DNA of 64,000 nt, taken from positions 76,335-140,334 of the forward strand of contig CBFICB010000007.1 of the NCBI GenBank assembly GCA_965661005.1, in the 5' to 3' direction. Positions 33,698 to 41,933 of the stretch are shown in pieces. The notes under the pieces were generated by a model. The model ran no database searches. It saw nothing but the letters and a program-made list of their open reading frames with translations, and was not told where the DNA came from. How positions within the stretch are numbered: position 1 is the stretch's first letter; each line of letters begins with the position of its first letter. This DNA is from UBA5109 sp965661005 (GTDB lineage: Bacteria; Pseudomonadota; Gammaproteobacteria; Pseudomonadales; Pseudohongiellaceae). A program made the translations under genes and the position numbers.

Positions 33698-35371
33698 TTA
33701 TCCTGGCACCCTAATATCTTCGACCATTGCTTGAACTGCTTGCGGAGGCTCAGCTGTGAAGTAGCAAACAACAAAGGCTGTGATGAAATTAAGTATAGTG
33801 CCGAGTGTACCAATCCCTTCAGGCGAAATACCTAGCCACCATCCTTCAGCATTGTCAGCAGCAGGATTTATGAAAGTATAGTAAATAATATAACTTGCAG
33901 TGAAAATTATTCCAACCAGCATACCAGATATGGCGCCTTCTTTATTCATGCGTTTATAGAAAATGCCTAACACGATTGCCGGGAAAAATGATGAGCTCGC
34001 TAGGCCAAAGGCAAAAGCGACCACTTCGGCGACGAAACCGGGTGGATTGATACCAAAATAACCAGCGACGCAAACAGCAAAGAAAATGGCAATTCGAGCA
34101 GAGAGTAATTCTTTTTTTTCATTAATGTTGGGCATCAAGTTTGATTTTAATAAATCATGTGAAATGGCTGATGAAATAACCAGCAATAATCCTGCTGCTG
34201 TCGAAAGCGCCGCGGCCAACCCTCCAGCGGCAACGAGTGCAACTACCCAATTAGGTAATTGAGCAATTTCTGGATTGGCTAATACGATAATATCCCTGTC
34301 GACAGTAAGTTCATTAGTTTCCGGGTCAGCAAGATACTGAATGAGTCCATCGTTATTTTTATCTTCAAAAACGATGAGGTTCGTGGCTTCCCAGGTTTTA
34401 AACCATTCAGGCATTTCGCTGTATTCAACATTGCTGACAGTATTAATTAAATTTGTCCTGGCAAAGGCCGCAATGGTCGGTGCAGTGGTATATAGAATAG
34501 CTATAAAGATGAGAGCGCAGAGTGCTGATTTACGAGCTGCTCTAACATTAGGCACCGTAAAAAAGCGGATAATGACATGGGGCAGGCCAGCGGTACCTAA
34601 CATTAATGCCGCGGTAATAAAAAACACATCAAGTTTGCTGCGAATACTTTCGGTGTAGGCAGTAAAACCTAATTCCTGATTCAAGCCATCGAGGCGATCC
34701 AGTAGATATCCACCACCATATTCCGGATTTAATTCAGATCCAAACCCCAAATGGGGAATCACATTTCCTGTCATTAACAAAGAGATAAAAATGGCCGGTA
34801 CCATAAAGGCAAATATCAGCACGCAATATTGGGCGACTTGGGTGTAGGTTATGCCTTTCATGCCTCCCAAAACGGCATAGAAGAAAACGATAGTCATGCC
34901 TATTAAAACGCCGACATTAATATCAACTTCCAAAAAACGAGAAAAAACCACCCCTACTCCACGCATTTGACCAGCAACATAGGTAAAGGAAACAAAGATT
35001 GCGCAAAGCAGTGCCACCATTCTGGCTGTTTGAGAGTAATACCGTTCACCAATAAAATCGGGCACGGTAAATTTACCAAAGTCTCGTAAATATGGAGCTA
35101 TCAACATGGCCAATAAAACATAGCCCCCGGTCCAGCCCATGAGATAAACAGAGCCATCACGACCCATGAATGAAATGATTCCAGCCATCGAGATAAATGA
35201 AGCGGCCGACATCCAGTCCGCGGCTGTGGCTAGCCCATTTGCAAGAGGGGGCACGTGTGCACCAGCGATATAAAAATCACTGGTTGAAGAGGCGCGAGAC
35301 TTAATAGCAATGGTAATGTAAAGCAGGAAAGTGACGCCGACAAACAGATAAGTCATGATTTGTACGGACAT
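33698..35371 (-). CDS. sodium:solute symporter, large subunit (VC_2705 type)
   Basis: 557 residues, about 13 transmembrane helices, in the SSS/ActP family: YIAGAHVPPLANGLATAADWMSAASF at the start is split here as the substrate and sodium region, with GLPHVIIRFFTVP in the middle and GLAAALSTAAGLLLVISSAISHDLL later. It carries the inserted soluble loop KNNDGLIQYLADPET of the VC_2705 subfamily. It is paired with the DUF4212 small subunit 6 bp upstream. Acetate or another carboxylate with Na+ is a likely substrate, by homology only. Confidence 0.92.
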   Translation of the reverse strand: MSVQIMTYLFVGVTFLLYITIAIKSRASSTSDFYIAGAHVPPLANGLATAADWMSAASFISMAGIISFMGRDGSVYLMGWTGGYVLLAMLIAPYLRDFGKFTVPDFIGERYYSQTARMVALLCAIFVSFTYVAGQMRGVGVVFSRFLEVDINVGVLIGMTIVFFYAVLGGMKGITYTQVAQYCVLIFAFMVPAIFISLLMTGNVIPHLGFGSELNPEYGGGYLLDRLDGLNQELGFTAYTESIRSKLDVFFITAALMLGTAGLPHVIIRFFTVPNVRAARKSALCALIFIAILYTTAPTIAAFARTNLINTVSNVEYSEMPEWFKTWEATNLIVFEDKNNDGLIQYLADPETNELTVDRDIIVLANPEIAQLPNWVVALVAAGGLAAALSTAAGLLLVISSAISHDLLKSNLMPNINEKKELLSARIAIFFAVCVAGYFGINPPGFVAEVVAFAFGLASSSFFPAIVLGIFYKRMNKEGAISGMLVGIIFTASYIIYYTFINPAADNAEGWWLGISPEGIGTLGTILNFITAFVVCYFTAEPPQAVQAMVEDIRVPG

Positions 35372-35377
35372 CTTTAG

Positions 35378-35644
35378 CTAGCTCTCATCGTCTAATTTAT
35401 ACTTTTTATCAAGTTTATCCATCGCTTTCAGATAGAGATAAACCAGGAGAACATAAATAAAGATAGATCCCTGTTGAGAAATCCAGAAACCCAGTTTGAA
35501 TCCGGCGAAACGGATGTTGTCGAGTTGGTCGACAAATACTATGCCCAACAAGAAGGAAACAATAAACCAGATACTCATCAATATGCTGAGTATCTTTATA
35601 TTTTCCTGCCAGTAACCGGGGGAGTCTTTTTCGCTATGCTTCAT
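35378..35644 (-). CDS. DUF4212 small subunit of the sodium:solute symporter
   Basis: 88 residues with two transmembrane helices (about 14-40 and 53-74), WFIVSFLLGI, FAGFKLGFWISQQGSI, YVYLKAMDKLDKKY-like tail. This is the DUF4212 partner that regularly precedes VC_2705-type symporters. It is co-transcribed with the large subunit. The two genes sit between the Usp gene and the MBL gene on the same strand. Confidence 0.93.
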   Translation of the reverse strand: MKHSEKDSPGYWQENIKILSILMSIWFIVSFLLGIVFVDQLDNIRFAGFKLGFWISQQGSIFIYVLLVYLYLKAMDKLDKKYKLDDES

Positions 35645-35704
35645 TTGCGCAATTATTATTCTTATCGCGGCTTAAAAGCAATCTTTTACGGGAACAAAAT
35701 CTTA

Positions 35705-36511
35705 TCAGGAAATTGTTAAGACATCTTGCTTTACTTTTCTGAGAACTTTTTCAGAAGTATTACCGCGCATTAGAGCGGCAGCGCCTGTTCTATGCATGGT
35801 GCCGATTACTACCATGTCAGCATCGATCTCGTCAGCATAGCGAGAAATAACTTCAGCGGGGTCGTCTTCTTCTAGATGGACGTATTGGGTATCAAGACCG
35901 GTGAATTTAAGTAATTGTTCTCGATCCGGGTAATGCATGCTGTCTTTATAGGAATTGATGACATAAAGTTCTGCATTATAAAGGCCTGAAACCCTTCTGG
36001 CTGATTTAAGTATTTTTTCATTTAACTCTATATAGTCAGGGTTATCTGTTCTGATATTCATAGCTGCAAGAATAACTTTGCGTTGACTCCTAGATGTAGG
36101 TCTAACGATCGTGACAGGGCATGCTGATTTGCGCAATAAATCCCATTTAGAGTTAGAGAACATGCTGCGGCGTACCTTAGCATCGTAATCAGGAATAAAA
36201 ATTACGTCCGGTTGAATACGATCGGCGCAAGTTAAAACCGCTTCTGACCATTCCATTGTCCAACAAAGCTCATAACTAAAGTCCAGGCCTGATTCAACAG
36301 CAGGTTTGATAAGTTCTTCCAGCCAGCTGTCCGGTCTATATAAACCCTGATTACGGGCTTTAAGGTCAGTATTGTCCACATCAGGACAGATGAATATATG
36401 CAATTTTGGTGGCACTTTTCTTGCTTTTAAAGTAACGAGAGCACGATCAAGAGCAGTATGGGTATCATGAGATGGCTCAATAATGACGAGAATATATTCT
36501 TGGTCGCTCAA
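35705..36511 (-). CDS. tandem-domain universal stress protein
   Basis: 268 residues made of two UspA domains (about 1-140 and 145-268). The second keeps the ATP-binding pattern G-x2-G-x9-G-(S/T) in MVVIGTMHRTGAAALMRGN. The first is degenerate in this motif. It lies upstream of the symporter pair on the same strand with a 60-bp gap, so it might be co-regulated. Role in stress survival is by family; ligand is unknown. Confidence 0.87.
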   Translation of the reverse strand: MSDQEYILVIIEPSHDTHTALDRALVTLKARKVPPKLHIFICPDVDNTDLKARNQGLYRPDSWLEELIKPAVESGLDFSYELCWTMEWSEAVLTCADRIQPDVIFIPDYDAKVRRSMFSNSKWDLLRKSACPVTIVRPTSRSQRKVILAAMNIRTDNPDYIELNEKILKSARRVSGLYNAELYVINSYKDSMHYPDREQLLKFTGLDTQYVHLEEDDPAEVISRYADEIDADMVVIGTMHRTGAAALMRGNTSEKVLRKVKQDVLTIS

Positions 36512-36586
36512 GTTTAATTAATCTCCCTTGTAATGTTTTGTTAATTTTTATTTTAAAGGGCTAATAATACTAATTAGATTGAATCA

Positions 36587-36604
36587 ATATGATCAATATC
36601 ATAT
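36587..36604. promoter_or_regulatory. 18-bp palindrome upstream of the Usp gene
   Basis: ATATGAT-CAAT-ATCATAT is a perfect 7+4+7 inverted repeat 76 bp before the Usp start, in the 113-bp gap after suhB. It is like a dimeric regulator site. It does not fit the FNR consensus TTGAT-N4-ATCAA. Confidence 0.45.
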
Positions 36605-36624
36605 GAAACATAAAATATTAACTT

Positions 36625-37401
36625 TTAATTTGAATTCATAACTTTTAACAGTGGTTTAAAGCATTTTGCGTTAGCATATACCAATTTGTTGCTATCAAGG
36701 CAGTCCGGATTGCCCTGATGGTCGCTGATTAATCCACCAGCTTCTTGAACCAGTAAAATACCTGCAGCAATATCCCATTGTTTAATTCCTGACATCCAGC
36801 CTCCGTCGAGTCTGGCGCTCGCAACATAGGCCAGGTCAAGTGCAGCTGAGCCTGTAAAACGAAGGCCCGCTATTTTATCCTGTAATTTAGCTTGTAGTTC
36901 CAAAGCTAATGCATAGTGTTCACCTCTGGCATAGCTCATACTTATAACAGCGTCTTCAAGCTTGGCTTTTGTTCCAACCCGAATGCGGTTGTCATTCAGG
37001 CGAGAGCCCTCACCTCTGGTGGCAGTAAACTCGTCTTGTCGAATGGGGTCGAGAATCACGGCATGCTCAATCTTGTTATGCTTGATGCACGCCATTGAAA
37101 TACAAAAATGTGGAAATCCGCGCATAAAATTTCGAGTGCCATCTATTGGGTCTACAATCCAGAGAGTATCTTTATCTTCACCTTCAATCAGCCCAGACTC
37201 TTCACCCAGAAAACCGTGCTCTGGGTGTGCCTTGGAAATTGCAGCTCTTAATAGCTCTTCTACTTCCTGATCAATGTTAGTGACATAATCGTTAACACCT
37301 TTTTCAAAGACCTTTATTCGGTCTAAGCGGTCAAAAGCCTGCACGATGACATCTGAGGCTTCTCGGGCGGCTCTAAGGGCTATATTTACTTTAGGGTGCA
37401 T
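36625..37401 (-). CDS. suhB: inositol-1-monophosphatase SuhB
   Basis: 258 residues with the Li+-sensitive phosphatase motifs GEESG, WIVDPIDGTRNFMRGFP and WDIAAGILLVQEAGG, which bind Mg2+. SuhB also acts as a Nus-complex factor in rRNA antitermination in other Gammaproteobacteria. Its place next to, and divergent from, trmJ and the isc genes is the usual one for the group. Confidence 0.95.
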   Translation of the reverse strand: MHPKVNIALRAAREASDVIVQAFDRLDRIKVFEKGVNDYVTNIDQEVEELLRAAISKAHPEHGFLGEESGLIEGEDKDTLWIVDPIDGTRNFMRGFPHFCISMACIKHNKIEHAVILDPIRQDEFTATRGEGSRLNDNRIRVGTKAKLEDAVISMSYARGEHYALALELQAKLQDKIAGLRFTGSAALDLAYVASARLDGGWMSGIKQWDIAAGILLVQEAGGLISDHQGNPDCLDSNKLVYANAKCFKPLLKVMNSN

Positions 37402-37507
37402 GCGGTTTTAAACCTTATCTGAAAGGGGGTGAAAATCGGGCGCTATAATATCAGAGCCTGCCTGTTTCTGCTAAGATGCGCGCTTTGAATTTTTGGGTCT
37501 AACTAAA

Positions 37508-38266
37508 TTGCACTTAAATAATATTCGTATTGTCCTGGTAAATACCTCTCATCCCGGAAATATAGGGGCTTCTGCCCGTGCCATGAAAAATATGGGGCTA
37601 TCTAGACTTTATCTGGTTGCGCCGAAAGATTACCCATCCGGAGTGGCTATTGGCAGGGCGTCCTCGGCATTGGATATCCTCGACAATGCGGTGCTTTGTG
37701 AAGACTTAAAAGAAGCGATTGCTGATTGCAGCTTGGTGATTGGAACCAGCGCCCGATCCAGACGAATACCCTGGCCTGTAGTAAACCCGGACAAGTGTGC
37801 AAAACTCATTCTTGAAGAAGGGCAGAAGCAGAATGTCGCGCTGGTTTTTGGTCGGGAAGATAGAGGTTTGAGTAATGAGGAATTGCAGCTTTGTCACTAT
37901 CATGTACAGATTGCAGCAAATCCGGAATACAGTTCATTGAATCTAGCTGCTGCTGTCATGGTACTTAGCCATGAGATATATAAGCTCAGTCTACAGATGG
38001 AAAATGAAAATCAAGAAATTGAAGAAATTGAAGAGCAATGGGATAACGAACTAGCAACTGTCGCCGAAGTTGAGACCTATCTGGAACACCTGGAACAATT
38101 GATGATTCAGATCGACTTTCATGATCCTGAAAACCCACGTCATTTAATGCCAAGGTTGCGGCGTCTTTATAACCGCATACGTCCAGACAAAATGGAAATC
38201 AATATATTGCATGGCATTGTCTCGGAAACCCTTAGAATGCTTAACAAAAATAAACAAGATGATTAG
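37508..38266 (+). CDS. trmJ: tRNA (cytidine/uridine-2'-O-)-methyltransferase TrmJ
   Basis: SPOUT methyltransferase that 2'-O-methylates position 32 of tRNAs. The sequence starts LNNIRIVLVNTSHPGNIG, and has the knot segments ALVFGREDRGL and NPEYSSLNLAAAV. I choose TTG 37508, which gives an N-terminus like the E. coli protein; a TTG at 37493 is an in-frame alternative. Neither has a good ribosome binding site. A TATAAT at 37444-37449 is a candidate -10. In many relatives cysE lies between trmJ and iscR, but it is absent here. Confidence 0.94.
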   Translation: MHLNNIRIVLVNTSHPGNIGASARAMKNMGLSRLYLVAPKDYPSGVAIGRASSALDILDNAVLCEDLKEAIADCSLVIGTSARSRRIPWPVVNPDKCAKLILEEGQKQNVALVFGREDRGLSNEELQLCHYHVQIAANPEYSSLNLAAAVMVLSHEIYKLSLQMENENQEIEEIEEQWDNELATVAEVETYLEHLEQLMIQIDFHDPENPRHLMPRLRRLYNRIRPDKMEINILHGIVSETLRMLNKNKQDD

Positions 38267-38308
38267 CTTTAGTCTGGCGATATTGAGCTAAACCTGGCTC
38301 TTTACTGA

Positions 38309-38341
38309 ATACTTGACTAATTCAGTTGGTTTTTAGATAAT
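38309..38341 (+). promoter_or_regulatory. isc promoter with type-1 IscR operator
   Basis: ATACTTGACTAATTCAGTTGGTTT (here 38309-38332; key positions ATA-C-TT-GACT and AGT) matches the E. coli type-1 IscR consensus at all but about three positions. It overlaps TTGACT (-35, 38313-38318), and GATAAT (-10, 38336-38341) follows after 17 bp. [2Fe-2S]-IscR should bind here and repress its own operon. Confidence 0.8.
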
Positions 38342-38362
38342 GCCCGAGTAATTTGATCAGGA

Positions 38363-38394
38363 ATAAATGCTGGTTTAGATAAATGCTGTTTTAG
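38363..38394. repeat. 16-bp tandem duplication upstream of iscR
   Basis: ATAAATGCTGGTTTAG and ATAAATGCTGTTTTAG stand head to tail, differing at one base; a third partial ATAAAGG follows at 38395. It lies in the isc leader, between the promoter and iscR. Confidence 0.85.
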
Positions 38395-38416
38395 ATAAAG
38401 GGTTAAATAAAAAGCT

Positions 38417-38908
38417 ATGCGTCTAACTACTAAAGGTCGTTATGCCGTTACTGCAATGCTGGATTTAAGCATAAATGCTGATAATGGCCCCGTAAATTTA
38501 AATGATATTTCGCAACGCCAGGACATATCGCTGTCTTATTTAGAGCAGCTTTTCTCTAAGTTGCGCAAGAAGGATCTGGTTAAAAGTGTCCGTGGCCCTG
38601 GCGGTGGTTATCGTCTGAGCAGGGATGAAACAGATATTCATATGGCTGAAATTATTGATGCTGTGAGTGAGTCTCTGGATACGACTAAATGCCAGGGTGC
38701 AGGTGATTGCCAAAATGGCTCAATCTGCCTAACACATCATTTATGGCAGGATTTAAGTGAACAAATATATGGTTATTTAAGCAGTATTTCTCTGGCCGAC
38801 CTGATATCGAAAAGAGAAATCAGTCAAATTGCTCAAAACCAAAATGAAAAGCACATAGAAAAGCTTGAGAAAAGTTTCAATACAATTGCTAGTACTACTA
38901 GTTTGTAA
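38417..38908 (+). CDS. iscR: Fe-S cluster regulator IscR
   Basis: 163 residues, Rrf2 family. A winged helix-turn-helix is at residues 1-65 (MRLTTKGRYAVTAMLDL). The [2Fe-2S] ligands are C92, C98, C104 and H107, identical in position to E. coli. It senses cluster supply and represses the isc operon; the promoter at 38309-38341 holds its site. First gene of the isc operon, 51 bp ahead of iscS. Confidence 0.97.
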   Translation: MRLTTKGRYAVTAMLDLSINADNGPVNLNDISQRQDISLSYLEQLFSKLRKKDLVKSVRGPGGGYRLSRDETDIHMAEIIDAVSESLDTTKCQGAGDCQNGSICLTHHLWQDLSEQIYGYLSSISLADLISKREISQIAQNQNEKHIEKLEKSFNTIASTTSL

Positions 38909-38930
38909 TATCCAGCTAGTACTATTAGTT
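38888..38930. repeat. near-tandem 16-bp direct repeat at iscR end
   Basis: GCTAGTACTACTAGTT (38888-38903) recurs as GCTAGTACTATTAGTT (38915-38930), 15 of 16 identical. The first copy includes the last codons of iscR; the second is in the spacer before iscS. Confidence 0.8.
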
Positions 38931-38959
38931 AATCAACAAGAGGTTTAAGAATTAACGCT

Positions 38960-40174
38960 ATGCGAGCACCTATTTATTTCGATTATTCAGCAACGACTCC
39001 AGTGGATCCACGTGTGATGGATGCCATGATGAAGTGCATGACTCTGGAAGGTAATTTTGGTAATCCGGCTTCACGCTCACACGTATTTGGCTGGAAAGCT
39101 GAAGAAGCTATTGAAGAAGCCCGTCAGCATGTAGCTGACCTTCTCCACTGTGACCCACGAGAAATAGTATGGACCTCTGGTGCCACCGAATCTGACAATC
39201 TTGCACTTAAAGGCGTTGCTCATTTTTATCAGAATAAAGGCAAACATATCATTACATCTAAGATTGAACATAAAGCTGTACTGGATTCCTGCCGCCAACT
39301 GGAGCGAGAAGGTTTTGAAGTAAGTTATCTTGAACCAGACGAAAAAGGTCTGATTCATCCTGAAGATGTTGCTAACGCCATTCGGGAAGACACTATTCTG
39401 GTTTCATTAATGCATGTGAACAATGAAATTGGAGTGATTAATGATATTGCAGCTATAGGAGAAATCACTAGAGAGAAAAAAGTCCTATTCCATGTAGATG
39501 CTGCTCAAAGTGTTGGAAAGATTGAAATAGACCTGGAAGCAATGAAAGTTGATTTAATGTCATTAACCGCTCATAAAGTCTACGGACCCAAGGGAATAGG
39601 CGCGCTTTATGTGCGTCGTAAGCCGCGTGTGCGGCTGGAAGCACAAATGCATGGTGGCGGACACGAACGTGGTATGCGTTCAGGTACATTAGCAACCCAT
39701 CAGATTGTTGGTATGGGCGAAGCCTATCGTATAGCAAAGCTAGAAATGCAAGCAGATGTAGAGAAAAGCCTGGCACTCAGACAGCGATTCTTAAAAGGCT
39801 TGGAGGGCATAGAAGAGGTCTATATCAATGGTGACATTGATCAGCGTGTGGCTAGCAACTTAAATGTTAGCTTCAATTTTGTAGAAGGCGAATCACTTAT
39901 TATGGCCTTAAAAGATCTGGCGGTATCTTCGGGTTCTGCTTGTACTTCTGCCAGCCTTGAACCTTCTTATGTGCTAAGGGCAATTGGTTTAAATGATGAG
40001 TTAGCTCATAGTTCATTACGATTTAGTATCGGCCGGTTTACTACTGAAGAAGATGTTGATTTTGCAGTTGAAAAAGTTAAAGAAGCTGTGACGAAATTAA
40101 GAGAACTATCACCGCTTTGGGATATGTATAAGGATGGAGTTGATATTAGTAAAATTCAGTGGGCCGCCCACTAG
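38960..40174 (+). CDS. iscS: cysteine desulfurase IscS
   Basis: 404 residues, as in E. coli. PLP is bound by K206 (SLTAHKVYG), the catalytic cysteine is C328 in SSGSACTS, and the terminal segment PLWDMYKDGVD binds IscU. It supplies sulfur to IscU and other acceptors. AGAGG precedes the ATG. A 262-bp spacer, longer than usual, separates it from iscU. Confidence 0.98.
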   Translation: MRAPIYFDYSATTPVDPRVMDAMMKCMTLEGNFGNPASRSHVFGWKAEEAIEEARQHVADLLHCDPREIVWTSGATESDNLALKGVAHFYQNKGKHIITSKIEHKAVLDSCRQLEREGFEVSYLEPDEKGLIHPEDVANAIREDTILVSLMHVNNEIGVINDIAAIGEITREKKVLFHVDAAQSVGKIEIDLEAMKVDLMSLTAHKVYGPKGIGALYVRRKPRVRLEAQMHGGGHERGMRSGTLATHQIVGMGEAYRIAKLEMQADVEKSLALRQRFLKGLEGIEEVYINGDIDQRVASNLNVSFNFVEGESLIMALKDLAVSSGSACTSASLEPSYVLRAIGLNDELAHSSLRFSIGRFTTEEDVDFAVEKVKEAVTKLRELSPLWDMYKDGVDISKIQWAAH

Positions 40175-40187
40175 AAGGCGTCAATAA

Positions 40188-40213
40188 GAGGCGTAAACAG
40201 GAGGCGTAAACAG
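40188..40213. repeat. 13-bp tandem duplication between iscS and iscU
   Basis: GAGGCGTAAACAG occurs twice head to tail (40188-40200, 40201-40213), just after iscS. The rest of the 262-bp spacer has no other clear feature except AGGAAACC, the iscU ribosome binding site. Confidence 0.85.
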
Positions 40214-40436
40214 GAAGGTTAAGGCTATTGTGTTTATCAATATAGCATTAAAAAAATCATTAAAATGCTCATTTACTCTCTAGTGAACTGTGCTTTTTCT
40301 ATTTTCCCCTGATCTTGATTCCACTCATAACGCTTTTTAAAACATGTGATGACAGACCTGAAAATATAGATATTAAAGATTCGAAAAGAAAGTTAATTAT
40401 TTTATAGAAGTTTAATAAGTTAAAAAGGAAACCATT

Positions 40437-40847
40437 ATGGCTTATTCAGAAAAAGTTTTAGATCATTACGAAAATCCACGAAATGTGGGAAAAATGGATG
40501 ACAGCGATAAAAATGTTGGCACTGGCATGGTGGGAGCACCAGCATGTGGTGATGTCATGCGTTTGCAAATCAAGGTAAGTGAAGATGGTGTTATTGAAGA
40601 CGCTAAATTTAAAACCTATGGTTGTGGCTCTGCGATTGCATCAAGCTCTTTATTAACAGAATGGGTAAAAGGACGTACGCTTGATGATGCTCAAAAAATT
40701 AAAAACAGTGAGATTGCCGAAGAGTTGGGTTTGCCTCCAGTGAAAATCCACTGCTCTGTTCTTGCTGAAGATGCCATTAAGGCAGCTATCGCAGATGTGA
40801 AAGATAAACGCGGCTATACGCAAAGAGAAGTTGCTACAGAACAGTAG
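40437..40847 (+). CDS. iscU: Fe-S cluster scaffold IscU
   Basis: 136 residues. Cluster ligands C37 (PACGD), C63 (YGCGSA) and C106 (KIHCSVLAEDA) with D39 are all present, and the HscA recognition motif LPPVK is at 99-103. It assembles clusters with sulfur from IscS and passes them on with HscA/HscB. AAGGAAACC precedes the ATG. Confidence 0.98.
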   Translation: MAYSEKVLDHYENPRNVGKMDDSDKNVGTGMVGAPACGDVMRLQIKVSEDGVIEDAKFKTYGCGSAIASSSLLTEWVKGRTLDDAQKIKNSEIAEELGLPPVKIHCSVLAEDAIKAAIADVKDKRGYTQREVATEQ

Positions 40848-40853
40848 TCGACT

Positions 40854-40889
40854 AGAAGAGTGCGTATAGAATAGTGCGTATAGAAGAGT
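40854..40889. repeat. 14-bp tandem duplication between iscU and iscA
   Basis: AGAAGAGTGCGTAT and AGAATAGTGCGTAT (40854-40867, 40868-40881) differ at one base, and a third partial copy AGAAGAGT follows. It starts 6 bp after the iscU stop. Confidence 0.85.
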
Positions 40890-40996
40890 AACAGTGTCAA
40901 GGACGCAAGTGCAGTTCAAAGGCAATTTAAGTCTACAACATACTCAATAATTACGACTGATAGAAATAAGGTTACAAAAAGAAAGAGATTTTAGGT

Positions 40997-41320
40997 ATGG
41001 CGATAACAATGAGTAAACCAGCGGCCGAACACGTTGCATCACAACTACAAAGTCGAGGTAAGGGTCTTGGCATTCGTGTGGGCGTGACAACCACAGGCTG
41101 TTCCGGAATGGCTTATGTACTTGAATTTGTTGATGAGATTGAAGAAAGCGACAAAGTGTTTGAAGATCACGGCATTAAAATTATAGTCGACCCCAAAAGT
41201 CTGGTTTATATCGATGGTACAGAAATGGATTTTGTAAAATCAGGCATCAATGAAGGCTTCGAATTTCGTAACCCCAATGTAAAGGGTGAGTGCGGCTGCG
41301 GAGAATCTTTCTCAATTTAA
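40997..41320 (+). CDS. iscA: A-type Fe-S carrier IscA
   Basis: 107 residues with the A-type ligand cysteines C35 (TTGCSGM), C99 and C101 (ECGCGESF). It carries clusters from the scaffold to apoproteins. Follows iscU after 149 bp and precedes hscB after 63 bp. Confidence 0.97.
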   Translation: MAITMSKPAAEHVASQLQSRGKGLGIRVGVTTTGCSGMAYVLEFVDEIEESDKVFEDHGIKIIVDPKSLVYIDGTEMDFVKSGINEGFEFRNPNVKGECGCGESFSI

Positions 41321-41383
41321 TAATACTGAATGCTTGTATTAAATATCTAATCAGGTTTTTAATCTTAAGATAGGCATGCTCTT

Positions 41384-41914
41384 TTGACTATTGCTAGTAA
41401 AAATTATTTTCAAATTTTTTCCTTGCAAGAAAATTTCGATTTGGATTTGGATAAACTAAGCGCTGAATATAAAAAACTTCAGTCACAAACACATCCGGAT
41501 AAATTTAGCGATGCTGACGATGCAACCAGGCTGAATGCGCTGCAGATAAGCTCAATCATTAATGATGCTTTTGACACATTAAATTCGCCACTTAAAAGGG
41601 CTGCTTATTTGCTAAGCTTAAACGGGGTGAATCCGAATGAGCACGACCAAAACCATCTAAGTGAATCTCTTTTGTTTCAACAAATGGATTGGCGAGACCA
41701 ACTTGATCATGCGACTGAAGAAGAAGACCTTAATACAATTGAACTCTTGAAACAGGAAGTAATGGAGGAGCAGCAATCCTGTATTACTGAATTTCAAGAC
41801 TGCGTCAATGCGTATAATTTTGTAGATGCAAAGCCCGTATACCATAAGTTACAGTTCATTGAAAAAATGCTCAGTGAAATTAATCAATCTGAAGAAAAAA
41901 TTCTCGATTACTAA
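41384..41914 (+). CDS. hscB: co-chaperone HscB
   Basis: 176 residues: an N-terminal J domain with HPDKF (HPD motif) and a C-terminal three-helix bundle that binds IscU. It delivers IscU to HscA and stimulates its ATPase. Only TTG (41384) fits as a start, with AGG about 9 nt before; the ATG at 41376 is out of frame. The gap to hscA is 19 bp. Confidence 0.95.
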   Translation: MTIASKNYFQIFSLQENFDLDLDKLSAEYKKLQSQTHPDKFSDADDATRLNALQISSIINDAFDTLNSPLKRAAYLLSLNGVNPNEHDQNHLSESLLFQQMDWRDQLDHATEEEDLNTIELLKQEVMEEQQSCITEFQDCVNAYNFVDAKPVYHKLQFIEKMLSEINQSEEKILDY

Positions 41915-41933
41915 AATCAGTTATTAACTAAAA

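Noticed and set aside
36587..36604. FNR/Anr site before the universal stress gene
   Set aside because: The palindrome halves are ATATGAT/ATCATAT; TTGAT-N4-ATCAA is not present.
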